The translations under genes were made by a program, and so were the position numbers. DNA of 64,000 nt from Enoplolaimus lenunculus. Taxonomy: Eukaryota > Nematoda > Enoplea > Enoplida > Thoracostomopsidae. This document shows, one piece after another, positions 21,241 through 34,212 of the stretch. The first letter of the stretch is position 1. The number at the start of each line of letters is the position of its first letter. The DNA lies in NCBI GenBank assembly GCA_030248215.1, contig JASANG010003296.1, positions 89,014 through 153,013 on the forward strand. Reading direction: 5' to 3'. The notes under the pieces are model-generated. The model worked only from the letters and a program-made list of their open reading frames with translations, had not been told where the DNA came from and did no database searches.

Positions 21241-22600
21241 AACTATGCTATTCAACCTAAAAGCGATGTTTACTGGTATAGAATGTTGAGCTCTTTGCAG
21301 CATAGCGTGATGCAATGCTATAAGTTTTGCTTCGTTTTACGGTGACGTGACTCAACGACATAAAACTAGAGTTTAATTCAAACCGGTGAGTGATTTCGAT
21401 ATATAATTTAGTTCGAGCAACACAATTCCTTAAAAATTGACAGCAGCTTGAAAATCCTGTGTCCCGAAATGCCTTTATTAAAGCAAAATATTTGAGTTTT
21501 GTAGCTCGGCTCGCGTGCGTAATAGATTGGGCGAAACAATTTCTAGAGGGCACAAGAAAAGATTTTCCTAAAATAGAATACTTTTGATGGAGTTGAAAAA
21601 AATTCGGCCTGGGAAGCCGCTGAAGCAGCTCGTGGGGGTGGCGCCCACCTCGCCCACCTGTAATTGTTGGTTTGTTTCTTTGGCACATTTAAGGCTAAGA
21701 CTTAGGTTTAGGTTTAGGCGTTCTACTTGATGTAAGATTAAACTTTGGCAAAGGCTTACGCTTGAGCTCACGTGTAGGCATAGGCGGATCCCGAAATTTC
21801 TGACGGAGGGACTGGCAAATGTTATGAAACGCAATTTTTACTCTATGCTGTACATGACAATTTTCTGAGGGAAAAATATTGCGGAAGGGTAACAAGACCG
21901 TATGGTTCTAGTAGTTTCCGTTAATACAGCCTTCATATTTACACTCCTCGCAACTCATGTATTTCTCTGAGTATTTAGTTCGACAACTTGTTAACCAGAC
22001 AACTTGTCACACGCCATTAGGTTTAGGCCTATCTCAGACATTTCAAATTAAACTATTGTAATCTTGCAGTCAGGAAAGGCAGGAGGAAAGGTTCGGACCC
22101 TAAAACTTTACCTCTCTCTTAATAAATTTCGGGGTCGATCAAATCCTCATAAGCTCCAATTGATCTGTTGCCACTGTTCATAACAATACATAATTTGCTG
22201 GTTTAACTTTTAGGCTTATTCAGCACAACAAACATGTCTGACCATTTGTCTATGGTGTAAAATTTCCAACCCACCAATATCCCACATTGTTACCGCAGAC
22301 AGAACCACAAATTCGGAATCTTTACTACATTTCACAACGGAAAACTTTCACAATTTGCGTGCATTTTTGATCGATGTAGTAGCAGCGTAAATAAAATTCC
22401 AACAAAATGTGACTGAGTTGAAATTTGATCCATTTGTGTACAAAATATTAATTTAAATCATCTTGTATTCTCCGACAATAAAATAGGTTGCAGCCATCAC
22501 AGTTGGTTACTGGGTTTTCAAAATTATTTTGCAGCGGATCTGCTTTACCTGCGGTCCTGTCAAACAAACTTCAATTGTTAATTAGTTAATTTTAGCCAAT
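21241..22600. other. Intergenic with a TTAGG-rich remnant
   Basis: Around 21690-21780 are degenerate TTAGGTTTAGG words without inverted ends. The long minus frames at 21257-21895 overlap each other and show no domain. Confidence 0.45.
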
Positions 22601-22734
22601 ATCTGTAGTATGTTGTTAAGTTGTTTGGTTTACGCTCATTTTCTGCGAAATGTCGGATATTTTATTTCTGAATATTGTAAGAAAAGTGAAACAAAACGCG
22701 CTAAACAGATGAATTTTGCAAAATTGTGCAAAAT

Positions 22735-22835
22735 TTTACTACCGAAATTGCCGGAACTTCCGACAAAAATTCTACCGGAGCCGGAGCCGGAGGCAGACCT
22801 CCGGTTGTACGCTGATATATATCTGTTGCTGCCGG
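22735..22835. repeat. CCGGAG-rich dispersed repeat (family O)
   Basis: ACCGGAGCCGGAGCCGGAGG with TTGCCGGAACTTCCG and CCTCCGGTTGTACGCTG. The same words recur at 36535-36830, 39535-39940 and 57745-57855. The unit is a multiple of three, so open frames across it are artefacts. Confidence 0.7.
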
Positions 22836-22930
22836 CAAGCATACTACACAATGTGCATTGCATATATTGCATATGTAACAGGTCAATCATGTCTTATGCT
22901 TACATATATATGATGGACGCCAAGGTCTAA

Positions 22931-24170
22931 AGGCTTGAGTAGGCAACACACTGAAGGTTTTCGCCAGAAAGTGTCTGTTTTCGTTATCCAATCATAAATT
23001 TCGAGGTAGTATATTTTTCATACAAAGAAATCAAGAAAATAAAAACGAAATACTGCTCCAAAAAGCTTAGAAAATAAACTTTTTAACGAAACCTAAAACA
23101 ACGTAATCCTAATACCAAACTTGACCAAAGCTAACTTCTGCTTAAAGCCTAACCCGTCTAAGCTTAATTCTAAGCCTAATGCTTAATTTAAGCTATTAAC
23201 CCAACCCATAAGCATGTTTTGTGTGACTTTTGTCTGTAAACATACGGCTAAATTGCTATTTATTACAAGACTCGAATCCATCATTCGAATATTGCGGGCA
23301 ACGTCGAAAACTACTAAAAACGTGAGTCGAGTTTCAACTTTGACATATGATTGGTCACTTCTGCGTGCCAGTTATTGCCATACTCCACGAGGCGGACAGA
23401 GATAGGGGTCAAGGCGGTCGCCCCGCCCCCCATATTTTAAATTCATTACTGCAAGTCAATGACACTGCCTGAGTTGATGCATCGTTAACGGTTTGACAAT
23501 TGTATCAGAAAAATAGTTGTTTTTTGGTGCTGCCCCACACCGCTTTAAAGTTGTTGGTACGCCGCTGTTATACTTAGACGTTAATAGGAAACTCAACTAT
23601 AGTACCTGTTGCAGTGAATGATTGGTTAAAAAAGATCGTTTGACGCCTTGATCGAAAGCAGAAGATGGAATTACTTTCAACTTTTTAATATTCGAGTACC
23701 AGGACAAAAATTGTTGTAAAAAAATTCAGGGGTCGAGAAAATTCCGGGGTCGAAGAGGTTTATAATACATATTGTCGACAGGATGGCCTACACTCTCGTG
23801 CGATCATCCCACCACAGGTGACGTTTATTACTGTGACTCAGACTCAGGTTGAGATTTAGGCTTAGACTTAGATTAGCATTTTGGTCAACCTGAACCTAAG
23901 TCTGTGCTTAAAAGGTTAAGGTTGTGGGGGGAGTGCAAAACAACCGATGGTTATTCTGTACACATTATTGTTCTGCTATTAAGAAAATAGTTTTAGAAGG
24001 AAACAATTATGATGGTTTCAGCCCTCTATCTACTCTACATATCCGGCAATTATAGCCTGGCTCACGCCGTAACCAGCTAGACATGCTATGTGTTGACGAA
24101 ACGATTTTTGGGGGGCATATTATTGATGTCACAACATTGATTAACGGATCTAAGCCTTCATAACGTGGGG
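22931..24170. other. Intergenic, CCTAA/TTAGG remnants only
   Basis: Remnants at about 23105-23215 (GCCTAACCCGTCTAAGC) and 23840-23925. No inverted ends, no gene. Confidence 0.45.
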
Positions 24171-24174
24171 CAAA

Positions 24175-24177
<3 letters not shown>

Positions 24178-24213
<36 letters not shown>

Positions 24214-24245
24214 CATACATACATATATATACACATATAATATTT
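24178..24245. repeat. (AT)n / ATACAT microsatellite
   Basis: Uninterrupted AT run passing into ATACATACATAC words. Confidence 0.95.
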
Positions 24246-25016
24246 ATATAATGTTGAACTAATTTTGAAGTACGAATAAGGTGATAATGAAATTTAGTAT
24301 ATATTATTTATATTATTAGACACGGCAACGACATTATGGAACGCCGTGTCATGTTAAATTTCACCTGTTTGTAATAACAGCCAAACCAATATGTTTCATT
24401 ACTTCGGCATGTACCTAGTGAACCAAACAGTAATCGGACTTTACAGTTTTGCATAATCCACAATAACTTGCGAACACCAGGTAACTTTTTAAACCAAGTT
24501 TCAGTTGTACTAAAATCAGAGACGTTTAATTTATTGATAATACGTGTGCTAACAGCTATTTCTTTGGCCCAATTGTCAACTGTACGTTTAGTATCAGTTG
24601 GTGATAGGTCTTCTAACTTGCAAATTAGCTTCTATGAACTTTGCTTATGAGTATTATAATCAAACTAAATGCTAAGCCTAATATAGGGCTGAGGTTACAA
24701 ATGTAAAATAGGTGCTAATTATATATACTTTCGAGAGTTGATAGCTTTACAAGTACAAACAAAACTCGAATCTGTGCTCTTGGCAGAATTATTGATTTGG
24801 AAATCTTTTTTGTTTCGAAATTTCGCAAAGATGAGTCCAATTTTTGGTGAATTTAATAACAAAATCAAATGTACTTCTGATGAGTTGGACGGCAACCGAT
24901 TGTAGCTGTTTTGAATATCTTCCAGTTTAAACGAGTATTCAATATTAATGAAAAATTCTGACTCGTTTTAAGTATAAAATGCAACGCTTCTTTTCATTAA
25001 TTTTTAATTCATTTAT
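24246..25016. other. Intergenic, nothing recognised
   Basis: AT-rich without recognised genes or bounded repeats. Confidence 0.45.
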
Positions 25017-25384
25017 GCTGATTTTTCTCCTCAAATTTTCTCTTTTGTTTATTTTGACATTATGCTCGAATTTAAACCTAAATTTAGTTTAGGCACGTTG
25101 TTGGCTTCGGTTTACACACCTGAGTAAGGCTTCTGATAGATACAACAGGTACGCCGCACTGTATAAATTTTTTTTCGTTGCCTTATTTTATAAGCATTTA
25201 TGCTGATTTTTTTTCTCAAATTTTCTCTTTTGTTTATTTTGACATTACACTCTAATTTAAACCTAAATTTAGTTTGGGCACGTTGTTGGCTTCGGTTTAC
25301 ACACCTGAGCAAGGCTTCTGATAGATACAACAGGTACGCCGCACTGTATAAATTTTTTTCGTTGCCTTATTTTATAAGCATTTA
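25017..25384. repeat. 184-bp tandem duplication
   Basis: Two direct copies, 25017-25200 and 25201-25384, nearly identical, each starting TGCTGATTTTT and ending TTATTTTATAAGCATTTA. A third start (TGCTGA) follows and stops at once. Confidence 0.95.
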
Positions 25385-26798
25385 TGCTGAGCCCTGTGCT
25401 GGTTTCCTAAAAAAGTGCACAGCACCTATTACCAGTTGGCGAAATATCTTGAAACCGGGCTTAAAAAATTGGTAAATTTTCGTGTATACTACATTTATTT
25501 TTAGTTTCTGGCAAATTTTGTCATTAGTATGACTGAGCGTTATCTACATTTTGATTGGTTGGAAAGGTATGTAACAACCTAATATTTAGACACGGGGCGG
25601 GCTGTCAATAGTTTTGAAATGCAGTTTTTACTGTATACAAAATATTTGCCGATTTTCTAGGGAAACGGATCGTAACGTATGAACCTTCCAATATTATCCC
25701 AAAATATTTGCTGACAGGGTGGCGTATGCCCCCCTCTGGATCCGATTGTGATTTGACTCAAACCCCAAGCCCTCGTATTAATTAAAAAATTGTCAAAATC
25801 TGGAAATATTTTATAAACTTGAACCACAACTCGTTTCTGTCAGTGTTCTATTAACTTTAACAAAGTTCGTGATACAAGAAATAATTCTTCTACAAAATTC
25901 AACTTTCACAGTTTGCTTGTCAATTTTAGTTTCAAAATATTCAACTACTTTTATACGAACAATAGGTAAATTTTTGGTAGCTGACAAAGCTTTCATTTGC
26001 AAGTAAACCGATATCTTGCACGCCACCCTTTACCCAACTGTTTACCAGTGTCAGAACGGGGGGACGCCGAAGGGCCATGACCCCAAATTCAGCCTCTTCA
26101 CCCTGGATTACTTGACCAACAAGCGTAATGCATAGGTTTCGTGCTTGCATGAGTCCACAGAATTATTAACCATCTAAATTAAATTTTGATTCAACTCCCT
26201 TGCCCTATCCGATGGCGATAAACACGAGTATGATCGGTATACAAAGTGTTTCCGAAGAAAGTACGTTGGACCCAAATACCGAAATTTTGACAGCTCTCTT
26301 CAAAGAAATACAATCCAAAGGCAACTGGTTCTTTGTTTATGTTTGCCAGTCGCCGCTGTGCGCAACCTAACCGGTTCAAAGGGAGGGGGCGTATGCCCAG
26401 TCCCATTAGAAAATTTTTTGTGATGAAATGGTAAGGTCCTTACGTTACCATTTTTTCCTCTCAGATAACTGGTATATATGGCACTCAGTAAAAATTGCGT
26501 TTTATAACTTTTTCCAGCCCGACCGGTGTCAGAAAATTTCCGGCTCGGCCGCTGGCTGCGCACAAATGCTTTGCCACCGTTTCTGTTTAAGATTCTGCCA
26601 AGCATTTTGCCAGGGTTTTAAAACTGGTGAGGGTCTTAGGTTAAATAGGCTGAAGCTTTGCCAGATTTATGGAATATATTACCAATGTATACAAAATTAA
26701 TTTCGTGAAAAATTACTAATTAATTTTAGTTCATGGATTACGTGAAGTGTAGATTTTCAGACGTGCCCCAATTTCGCTTAAATTCCATTGAATAAAGG
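25385..26798. other. Intergenic, no gene
   Basis: Fragments resembling a hAT-like end (CTCTGGATCCGATTG near 25735) and an AAAAATTGCGTTTTATAACT segment near 26490 that recurs at 21830 and 60720. Overlapping frames lack signals. Confidence 0.45.
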
Positions 26799-26856
26799 TG
26801 GGTACCAGTATACAATTTCTGGTATCGGGTACCAGTATACAATTTCTGGTATCGGG
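26799..26856. repeat. Short tandem duplication with TACCAGTATAC unit
   Basis: A roughly 28-bp unit, GGGTACCAGTATACAATTTC and following bases, occurs twice in a row. Confidence 0.85.
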
Positions 26857-27737
26857 CAACATAGCTAATATATATAGTAGTATACCTGTTGTTTAGGTTA
26901 ATGGAAATTTTTGCCAGTTTTCCTTTTTGCTCAGCACCTAATATTTAACCATTTGACGCATTGTATTTGTTTAAGCTTCGCGTTTTCACAATATAAACAA
27001 ACATCGCTCGGGTTTAGAGGTGTTTGCATATATATCATTGCAGGCGGTTAATTAAAAAACAATATTTTAATATTGTAGTATAAACGGCTAAAACTAATAA
27101 TGCCGTTTTATGATCGGTTTATGCATATAAGAATCTAAAGTTTGAAATTTTATTCTGTTGCTCTGATACATTGTCCCCCAAATTGCGGCGGGTAGCGTAG
27201 GAATGTACCCAGGGTCCCTGTATATCTTGCAGCATCCCCAGACAGTGCCGGCGGAAGCGCCCTCCAATCGCCCAAATGGATGGGACGACACGAGGGGGCG
27301 CATTGGCGAATTAAAATTTTTTTTCGCGGATTAACAAAAAACTTGTTTTGTATTAAAGTTCGTGACTTGCAAAGGTGGAATTATAGACTTCTCATGTTTA
27401 TGATCGTTTTCGAAGTATAAGTCCCAGCATAGGCTTCGTTTACATCAGTTCTACAAACTTGACCAACTTCGAATTAGGAAGATCAGCAAAAATGCAACGC
27501 GTGCTCGTTACATTCTTTTGTACAAGAAATGTTCCCAGTTGTATGCTCTTCTTCAGTATGGATATTATCCACTCTTGTTTATAGTAGTTTCTCAATCTTG
27601 ACATTTAACCTTCTCGTTTGATCAATAAAGTGTTTGAGAAATGCATATAGTCATATAGTTCTCGGTAGTTTCGTTCCGTCCAATTACAAACTGGCTCTAA
27701 AGTATCATTTTGGTAACCGCAAGCCATATTTACTAGC
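26857..27737. other. Intergenic, nothing recognised
   Basis: AT-rich; no gene or bounded element. Confidence 0.45.
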
Positions 27738-27896
27738 CGGCCCCGTCGCCAATGGGGGCAGGCGGCTCAGCGCCATCTGCAAAAGTTTTAGTCCCCTAAG
27801 AAAATTTTCAATCTTGCTTGTAAGTCATCAAATACCTTGTATGCCACTCCTAAAACATATTTAGCCACCCACCAAGGTGGCCTGGCTACGAGCCTG
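27738..27896 (+). mobile_element. Family D element
   Basis: 159 bp, ends CGGCCCCGTCGCC and GGCTACGAGCCTG. Flanks TTACTAGC and TTATTAGC agree at 7 of 8. Confidence 0.9.
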
Positions 27897-28116
27897 TTAT
27901 TAGCTCGCGAAATGTGTGCTTTATAATAATAGAAGCGAATCCAAACTGTGATAAATAATAGCTTTAGTAAAACTGAATTTACAGCTCTCATGATCCTACT
28001 CATAGCCTCGATAATATTATTGGTTTGTTTATACTGGTCACTGGTCATTGTAAGCTTAGCCATAACGCGTGCCAGATGTGTGAAGTGCTTCAAAACCTAC
28101 AAATTTTAATTTTTTC

Positions 28117-28311
28117 GGCCAATGAAAGATCAGAGCTGTAACAGTAGTATAAGCAAATTCGTAAACCTAAATCTAAGCGTTATAATGAGCTTATAAGCAA
28201 GCCTTAGCCTAAGCCCAAGCCTAAGCAAAAAATTACTCTAAAGCTAAAGGTTATCTATACTCTATTGCAGTGCCGCAGAAACACGTTTCACCCCTGATCT
28301 TTACATGGGTC
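28117..28311 (-). mobile_element. GGCC-B element with CCTAAG array
   Basis: 195 bp. Left GGCCAATGAAAGATCAGAGC, right CACCCCTGATCTTTACATGG. Flanks ATTTTTTC and GTTTTTTC agree at 7 of 8. Confidence 0.9.
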
Positions 28312-28947
28312 GTTTTTTCGAACGATAAGATCGACCAAATTTGATTAATAGACAAATTAAAAAATTTCTGGTTAAATTGTGTATTTAGAAATTTGAGAGG
28401 GGAAATTAGATGTGAGACCCTATTTCAGGGTACGGGTGCTTCTAGGCACGCCACGCATGGCACTGCTTAACAATATTTTAAGAGAATAAGCACTATCGTC
28501 TAAACTAAAATTTTATCCTATGCTTCTTTGAAGTTGTCTCCATTCACTCATTCCAGCCAAGCAGTCTGTACACTGTGCGATCATGTTGTACCAGTTTTTG
28601 CCAGGTAAGGATTACCACTGCAGACATTTAGGTTTTTCTGTATTTGAGCCCAAAATTTTATGCCGTTGCGCGACAACTGTCATTATAATCTGGCAAAGGT
28701 ATGCACAAGCGTAAATAACACGGATTAAAAGCCTAAATCTTCAAGTAGTTTGATTCTGTGAAAGATGAGTTTGCGGCTTGAGATAACATTTTCTGTTGCA
28801 ATTTTGGTCAAAATATTTTTCGTATTAAGAAATTTGTGTAAGATTATAATGCGATTAATCTTGGTTAAAGTTATTAGTGCTTTTAAATGTCAGGTGGGAT
28901 AGAAAATAACGAAATTTAGATGCAGGTACATAACTGTTGGCAGTGGG
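28312..28947. other. Intergenic, nothing recognised
   Basis: No gene or bounded repeat. Confidence 0.45.
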
Positions 28948-29085
28948 GGCCAATGTATACAACAGATCTGAAACAGCAGCATAAGCTTTGTTCTAATCCT
29001 AAGTCTAAGCAAAAAATAGTCTAAAACTTAAGCTTACTCTATTGCAGTTCCGCAGAAAAAACATTACGACCCCGATCTTTAGATG
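28948..29085 (-). mobile_element. GGCC-B element, short form
   Basis: Left GGCCAATGTATACAACAGAT, right CGACCCCGATCTTTAGATG. Only two CCTAAG-like units remain inside. Confidence 0.75.
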
Positions 29086-29336
29086 AAAAAATTAGGTTAA
29101 CCACTCTTTTTAAGATATTTCATGGTTAACTATCTAAACCTAATAGCCTGGCTGATAATAGTCTAATATTTTCACAATTAATGTTTTCGTACCAAGTAAC
29201 AAAGCATAGTTGAAAACTTTCATTCAAATCCGTACATTTAATTGAACGGTTTCTTTTGCTTATCCTCCGCCAGCCGGCGGTTGGCCAAAAATGGTTGCAT
29301 TTCGACAATTTTGGCTTATTTGAGCTTCTCATAACC

Positions 29337-29710
29337 TCCCCTGATCATTTCACACCCAAATTTGAATTTTTGAAAAATTCGACTTTTGAGGTTCCAGCGG
29401 GCCAAATCAGTTATTTGACAACAACTTGTTAGCTAGCCAGACGTCTGATTGATGAAAATTTAACACCATTCCACTTAAATTCGCAAGCTGCGTCGAGTGG
29501 TATATAATTTGTGTAACTTTTTGACAAAAATTGTTTTAGGTCCTGACGAGATCCTAGTGACCTTAAAAATCGAATTGTTCACAAATTCAACTTTGGGTGT
29601 AAACGATCAGGGGACGTCATGAAAAGCGCAATTATGCAAAAATTTTAAAAATCCATCAATTTTTCAGAAAACGCCGCTGGGGGGGAATAACCGAAAAGAC
29701 CCTACTGAAC
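29337..29710. mobile_element. Family Q repeat with a long inverted pair
   Basis: Sequence around 29338-29400 (CCCTGATCATTTCACACCCA) is inverted at 29558-29617 (TTTGGGTGTAAACGATCAGG), giving an imperfect stem of about 60 bp. The segment 29457-29710 is related to 34583-34805 (TAATTTGTCTAACTTTTTGA, CTGGGGGGGATAACCGAAA). Confidence 0.65.
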
Positions 29711-30019
29711 GGCAAATGATTTGAACAAATTCAATATTTTTTCTTTCAAATAATTTTTTGTTTTCTTTGAACCTTTGTTTTTGACACATTTTGACCGCAT
29801 AGCCTAAGTAATAGGCCTTTGTACGTAGCAATTAGATGTGTATTTTTGTGGAAATGCTGCTAATTACAAGCAAAGACTTCTGTTTTTCGAAAATTATAGC
29901 ATAAATCATGAATTTTTCGTCGTTCGACTTAAAATATTACAATTTTTGCATTGAGTTTCAGATGTGTTTTTAACAGGTCCTTAGCCATCTCAGTATGCTA
30001 TGATGAGCTAAACATTTTT

Positions 30020-30143
30020 CAGGAGGGGCATACAAGAGTTTTCGATGACTTACAAGCAAGGTTGAAAATATTCCAGGTTGGGGGCGAAATTTTTTCAGCG
30101 GCACTGAGCTCACCTGTCCTTTTTCTGGCTACGGGCCCGGTTT
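30020..30143 (-). mobile_element. Family D remnant
   Basis: GGAGGGGCATACAAGAG, ACTTACAAGCAAGGTTGAAA, and the right end CTGGCTACGGGCCCGG. The open frame at 29951-30304 runs through it and is not a gene. Confidence 0.65.
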
Positions 30144-31071
30144 TAACGCGTAAGTTGAAGCGGCGGCTCACAGGAAGGGAATTCTACGCAAAACGGATTC
30201 AAATCCCAAATACAGTGCTGTTCCTAGGGTGCAAGAATTCCCAAGGTCAATGTGTTCCGCCTCCACAAGTCAACAACACCTCGCCTATGCCCCAATTTTT
30301 TTAAGTATCTAATTTGCTAAACGACTGAAAAATAACTGTATAAAATAGCTTTGTATTCTAAATTTAAGAGCAAACATGAGACTCTTTACCACTTAAGAAT
30401 AATGCGGGCAGTGAAGGGGTGGATTTAAGTAATACATATGTATATGGCGTAGGCCAATCTGTTATTCAGGACAGTTACCAATTGAACTAGACTAAACTGC
30501 TATTTAAAATAAATAGCAGTTTGGTGGATGCCAAATACCGATTGTGAGATGTCGCCAAACAACAGAGATGTAAGACCAACGCTGATTGGTTAACGGTATT
30601 GTGTCTGTCCAAATAATCAAATCTGATTGGTCAATAAGTTCAATAGCAGTTTAGCCCAGGCGAAACTGCTTTACATAAAATAGCAGACTGGCCCAGGCCG
30701 ATTCATAAAATATACTAAGACATTATGTGTACCGACGTAATCTGGTTGAACCGTCCGTCTTACGCAAAAACAGTTCAAAACAAAAAATTTTGCGAGTGCA
30801 ATGTGTAAGAAACCATACGCATTTTCAGTATTAATTTCCGTGTACAGTTCTTCGCAAGAAAAGCGAACGAGAAACCAAACGATATTTATTCGGACCAATT
30901 AAAAGTTTGATGCAAAATATTCCTCCCTTATTTCAAAATTTGGTGACGGTCCCCATGGGTGTGAGATAACCAATTTTGGCGTGTGGGTAGCACTAATCAT
31001 GACACTGCTCAGATGCTTGCTTCAGATGTGTCTTAGCTACACGCAGCCGAGTTTGCATTCGTGGGAGAAAT
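30144..31071. other. Intergenic with AGCAGTTT palindromes
   Basis: AACTGCTATTT/AAATAGCAGTTT words occur at about 30495-30525, 30640 and 30670-30685 in both orientations, suggesting a decayed inverted element. No gene. Confidence 0.45.
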
Positions 31072-31280
31072 GGCCCATGTAAATATCAGGGGCGGAACGT
31101 TTTTCTGATATACTAGAATAGAATAAGCTTGAACTTTAGGCTAATTTTTTGGTTGGCTTAGGCTTAGGCTAATAGGCTTAGTAATAAACTCATTCTTACG
31201 CTTAGACTTAGGTTTAGGCTTAGTGTTAGGCTTAGGAATAAGTTTATAATACTGGTCCGCCTCTGTTCTTTCCATTGGCC
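31072..31280 (+). mobile_element. GGCC-B element with TTAGGC arrays
   Basis: 209 bp. Left GGCCCATGTAAATATCAGGG, right inverse GGCCAATGGAAAGAACAGAG. Flanks GGAGAAAT and GAAGAAAT agree at 7 of 8. Confidence 0.9.
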
Positions 31281-31641
31281 GAAGAAATAAATTGGTTTCA
31301 AATTTGTGTTGAATAGTATATTAATTCCTTACGCAGAGTGATTCATTTCTTAGTGATTATAACTGACAAATAATAGGCTTTTGTTTTGTTTACACAGACA
31401 TTTCCATCACCAGCGTCGAATTTCAATGAACGGAAACTGCCACTTTGATTCCGTTCAATTTCAAACGGAACTCGAATACAACCGGGGTCCGATTGCCCAA
31501 TACCCTTGTCAAGGGTGCTCCTCGTACTTCTATTGTGGATATAGGTAACCTGAGCGCCTGACTCGGTTGATTTCAACGAATGTTTCGACGAATAAAAACG
31601 TTAGACAAATTTGTGATAATTCCAAATTTATCAGAAATTCT

Positions 31642-31850
31642 GGCCCATGTAAGGATCAGGGGCGGAACGTTTTTCTGTAGAACTGCAATAGAGTAAAGTT
31701 TAAGCTGTATACACTAATTTTTACTTGGCTTAAGCTTAGGCTTAGGCTTAGGAATGAACTCATTCTTAAACTTAAGCTTAGGCTCAGTATTAGGTTTAGG
31801 CTCAGGAATAAGCTTACAATACTGTTACGCCTCTGTTCATTGGATTGGCC
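31642..31850 (+). mobile_element. GGCC-B element, perfect target duplication
   Basis: 209 bp. Left GGCCCATGTAAGGATCAGGG, right inverse GGCCAATCCAATGAACAGAG. GAAATTCT at 31634-31641 and 31851-31858 is a perfect 8-bp duplication. Confidence 0.95.
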
Positions 31851-34040
31851 GAAATTCTAAATACGAATTTGAATCAATGCACAAAGTAGTTTCAAGACGA
31901 ATATTAAATGAATTTATAGCGAGCACTGGCCCTCGGTAAGCGTCACACCTAATCTCACTCACCTCAGTTTCTATGTTGAGATTGTCTTCAGTCACAGTTG
32001 GAAATTTCCCAAACGAAATTCTCAGACAGTTTTTGAATCCCAAACAGATAGCTTGAGCAAATCCTCAATCTATCCCCGAAACAGACGTGTACTCAGGAGT
32101 TGGGGGTTAGGCGTCGCTCGATTTTTGATTTTTGTCCATGGGTTTTTAGGCACAGTTTCAGTCGGTAACACAAGAAACCTTCCCTCTAAGCAAACTTTTA
32201 TAGAAAGTTACTAAATTTAAAAGCCGCCTGTGGCTCGTATGTCACAATTCATATCCTAAGACATATTATTTGTCTAAATCCGGTCTCAGAATTTTCAGGA
32301 ACAAACCAAATCTTTAGAACGCAAATACTGGCGTTCGGTGCCTTAGAGATTTTGACCATTCGTCTTGTACAAATTCCCTGTTTCTCTCTCTACCACACCT
32401 CCTTGATTTGTAGCCGCCTCTTAAACGACTGCCCTCAGCGAAATCGTAATCTTAGCCAGATCTCTTAGAGTAAAAATCACACAGTTTACGGCTGAAGATT
32501 GACAGTTTCCGGTTTTCTCTGAAACCGTTATGTCTTTATCCCGTTCCTTCGTCTTAAACCTACTATGCAGCTGCGTTGCCAAAGGGGATATGGTCAAACG
32601 CCCCATTACGTTTTTTTGACAAGCGGATTTTAGGAACTCGTTCAAATTGTACCCCAAGAAATGCCAATCTGAGAAATTGTTAAAAAACATATTTTTTCCC
32701 TTTTTCTAAAATTCGACCCTGGCGTCTATTGGTTCACTTTTCGCTTGAAGTGCGTTGCTTAGAAAGTTTCACGACAGTCAAACTGTGCGTCGTATAGTTT
32801 AAGTTTCAAGCTAAAGTAATATCCGGTTTAGCGAGTCATTAAGCTTTGATGCTTAACTGCACCAGACTAAGGATAGTCACACAGGATCGTCAATTTGAAA
32901 TAACTTTAAAGACATGATTTAGGGATTCTTATATAATTTTAGCTCTTGTACGCTTCCCCATATTTAAAACGAAGGCTTCCAGGCTCAGACTTTGTGTTAG
33001 GTCAAGGTTTAGGCAAAGGTTTACACCTAAGCTTAATAGACAAGCCGCTTCCGAAACCAAAACCTAACAGTAAAGACCAATCCTGCGCCCAAGCCCGACG
33101 CCTGTGGGGGGAGTGCACTAGAGCATTAATTTCACGTCCAGTAACTACGCCGTCTTTTGGCCCATATATAAAACAGGTCTGAAACAACATCAGAATGCGG
33201 AGCTTAACTGTGAATCTAGCAGTAACCTTTAAACCTTGATTTACATCTAATGCTATTGGCATAAATATCCGACTATTTTTCATATTCTCATATCCGAACA
33301 GGTTTTTGTCCAAAAATAAATCTGTTGCACATTTTCCCGCTGGCTCTTGATCTCCCACCCCAACCATGTTCTCAACCGTCATCCGATTTTAATGACAAAT
33401 TCATTTTTGCTATCACACAGGGACATTCTTTAGACTCACGGGGCCGTTCAGCGTCGTTCGATCCTCCTGTCATCATTTGATGCAAAATTACAAATTGCAG
33501 CTGCAAACATGATGATAAATAGCGTTGTGATTGCAAGTTTCTGTTGTGCATAATTTTCAACTGTTTAGTGTGTCCATTGAACTGCTAACTGAGCGCTGGT
33601 AGTGAGACTTTATCTTGTTCTGTGGAACACAGGCTCAGAGATATGGAATATGATGGGGTAAAACGAAATTAAAAATGGAAGACGACGTATTTGTTAAGTT
33701 ATCTTGAAAATTATAATTAATTTTAAAGATTAAAATTAGCTTCTAACATACGTACTTATAAATTTAATTCCAGTCTACGAAAGTTAATGTTAATCACTAG
33801 GAATTGATAAAGGGCACAAATTAATTACTGGAAATAGCGTGTCATTTTGCTATCGCCCTACACATAAATTAATATTGTGGATCCTGTATAACAACAAGTA
33901 AATTGTTTTTAAAAAGTATTTTCGTTCAACAACTCTGTTTGATGGTGAAAAATACAATTTCACGAGGCTGACTGGGTGTCGCAGAAAATTTCATTGCAAT
34001 GGGTGGGACGTATGAATTTCAACATAGACATGTAGTAATT
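31851..34040. other. Intergenic, no supported gene
   Basis: A TTAGG/CCTAA-rich remnant lies at 32985-33080. Open frames at 32421-33560 overlap on both strands with no domain signal or splice structure. Confidence 0.45.
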
Positions 34041-34212
34041 ATAATAGAGTAAGCTTAAGCTTTAGACTACTTTGTTTGCTTGGCTTATGCTTAGGCTTAG
34101 GCTTAGGCTTACGAATAAACTCATTATTACGCTTAGGTTTAGGCTTAGACTTAGCCTTAGTTAACCTTAGAAATATGCTTATACTGTTCCGCCCTTGTTC
34201 TTTACAATGGCC
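34041..34212 (+). mobile_element. GGCC-B element, left end lost
   Basis: Begins within the AATAGAGTAAGCTTAAGC segment and carries TTAGGC arrays and the right end TGTTCTTTACAATGGCC. The left inverted repeat is missing. Confidence 0.8.

Noticed and set aside
21257-21895. Three overlapping minus-strand frames as a gene
   Set aside because: Different frames over the same DNA with no family signal; part lies in a TTAGG remnant.
29951-30304. 117-residue + frame as a gene
   Set aside because: Its middle is a family D element remnant.
33002-33382. 126-residue minus-strand frame as a gene
   Set aside because: A + frame overlaps it and both run through a CCTAA-rich repeat remnant; no domain seen.
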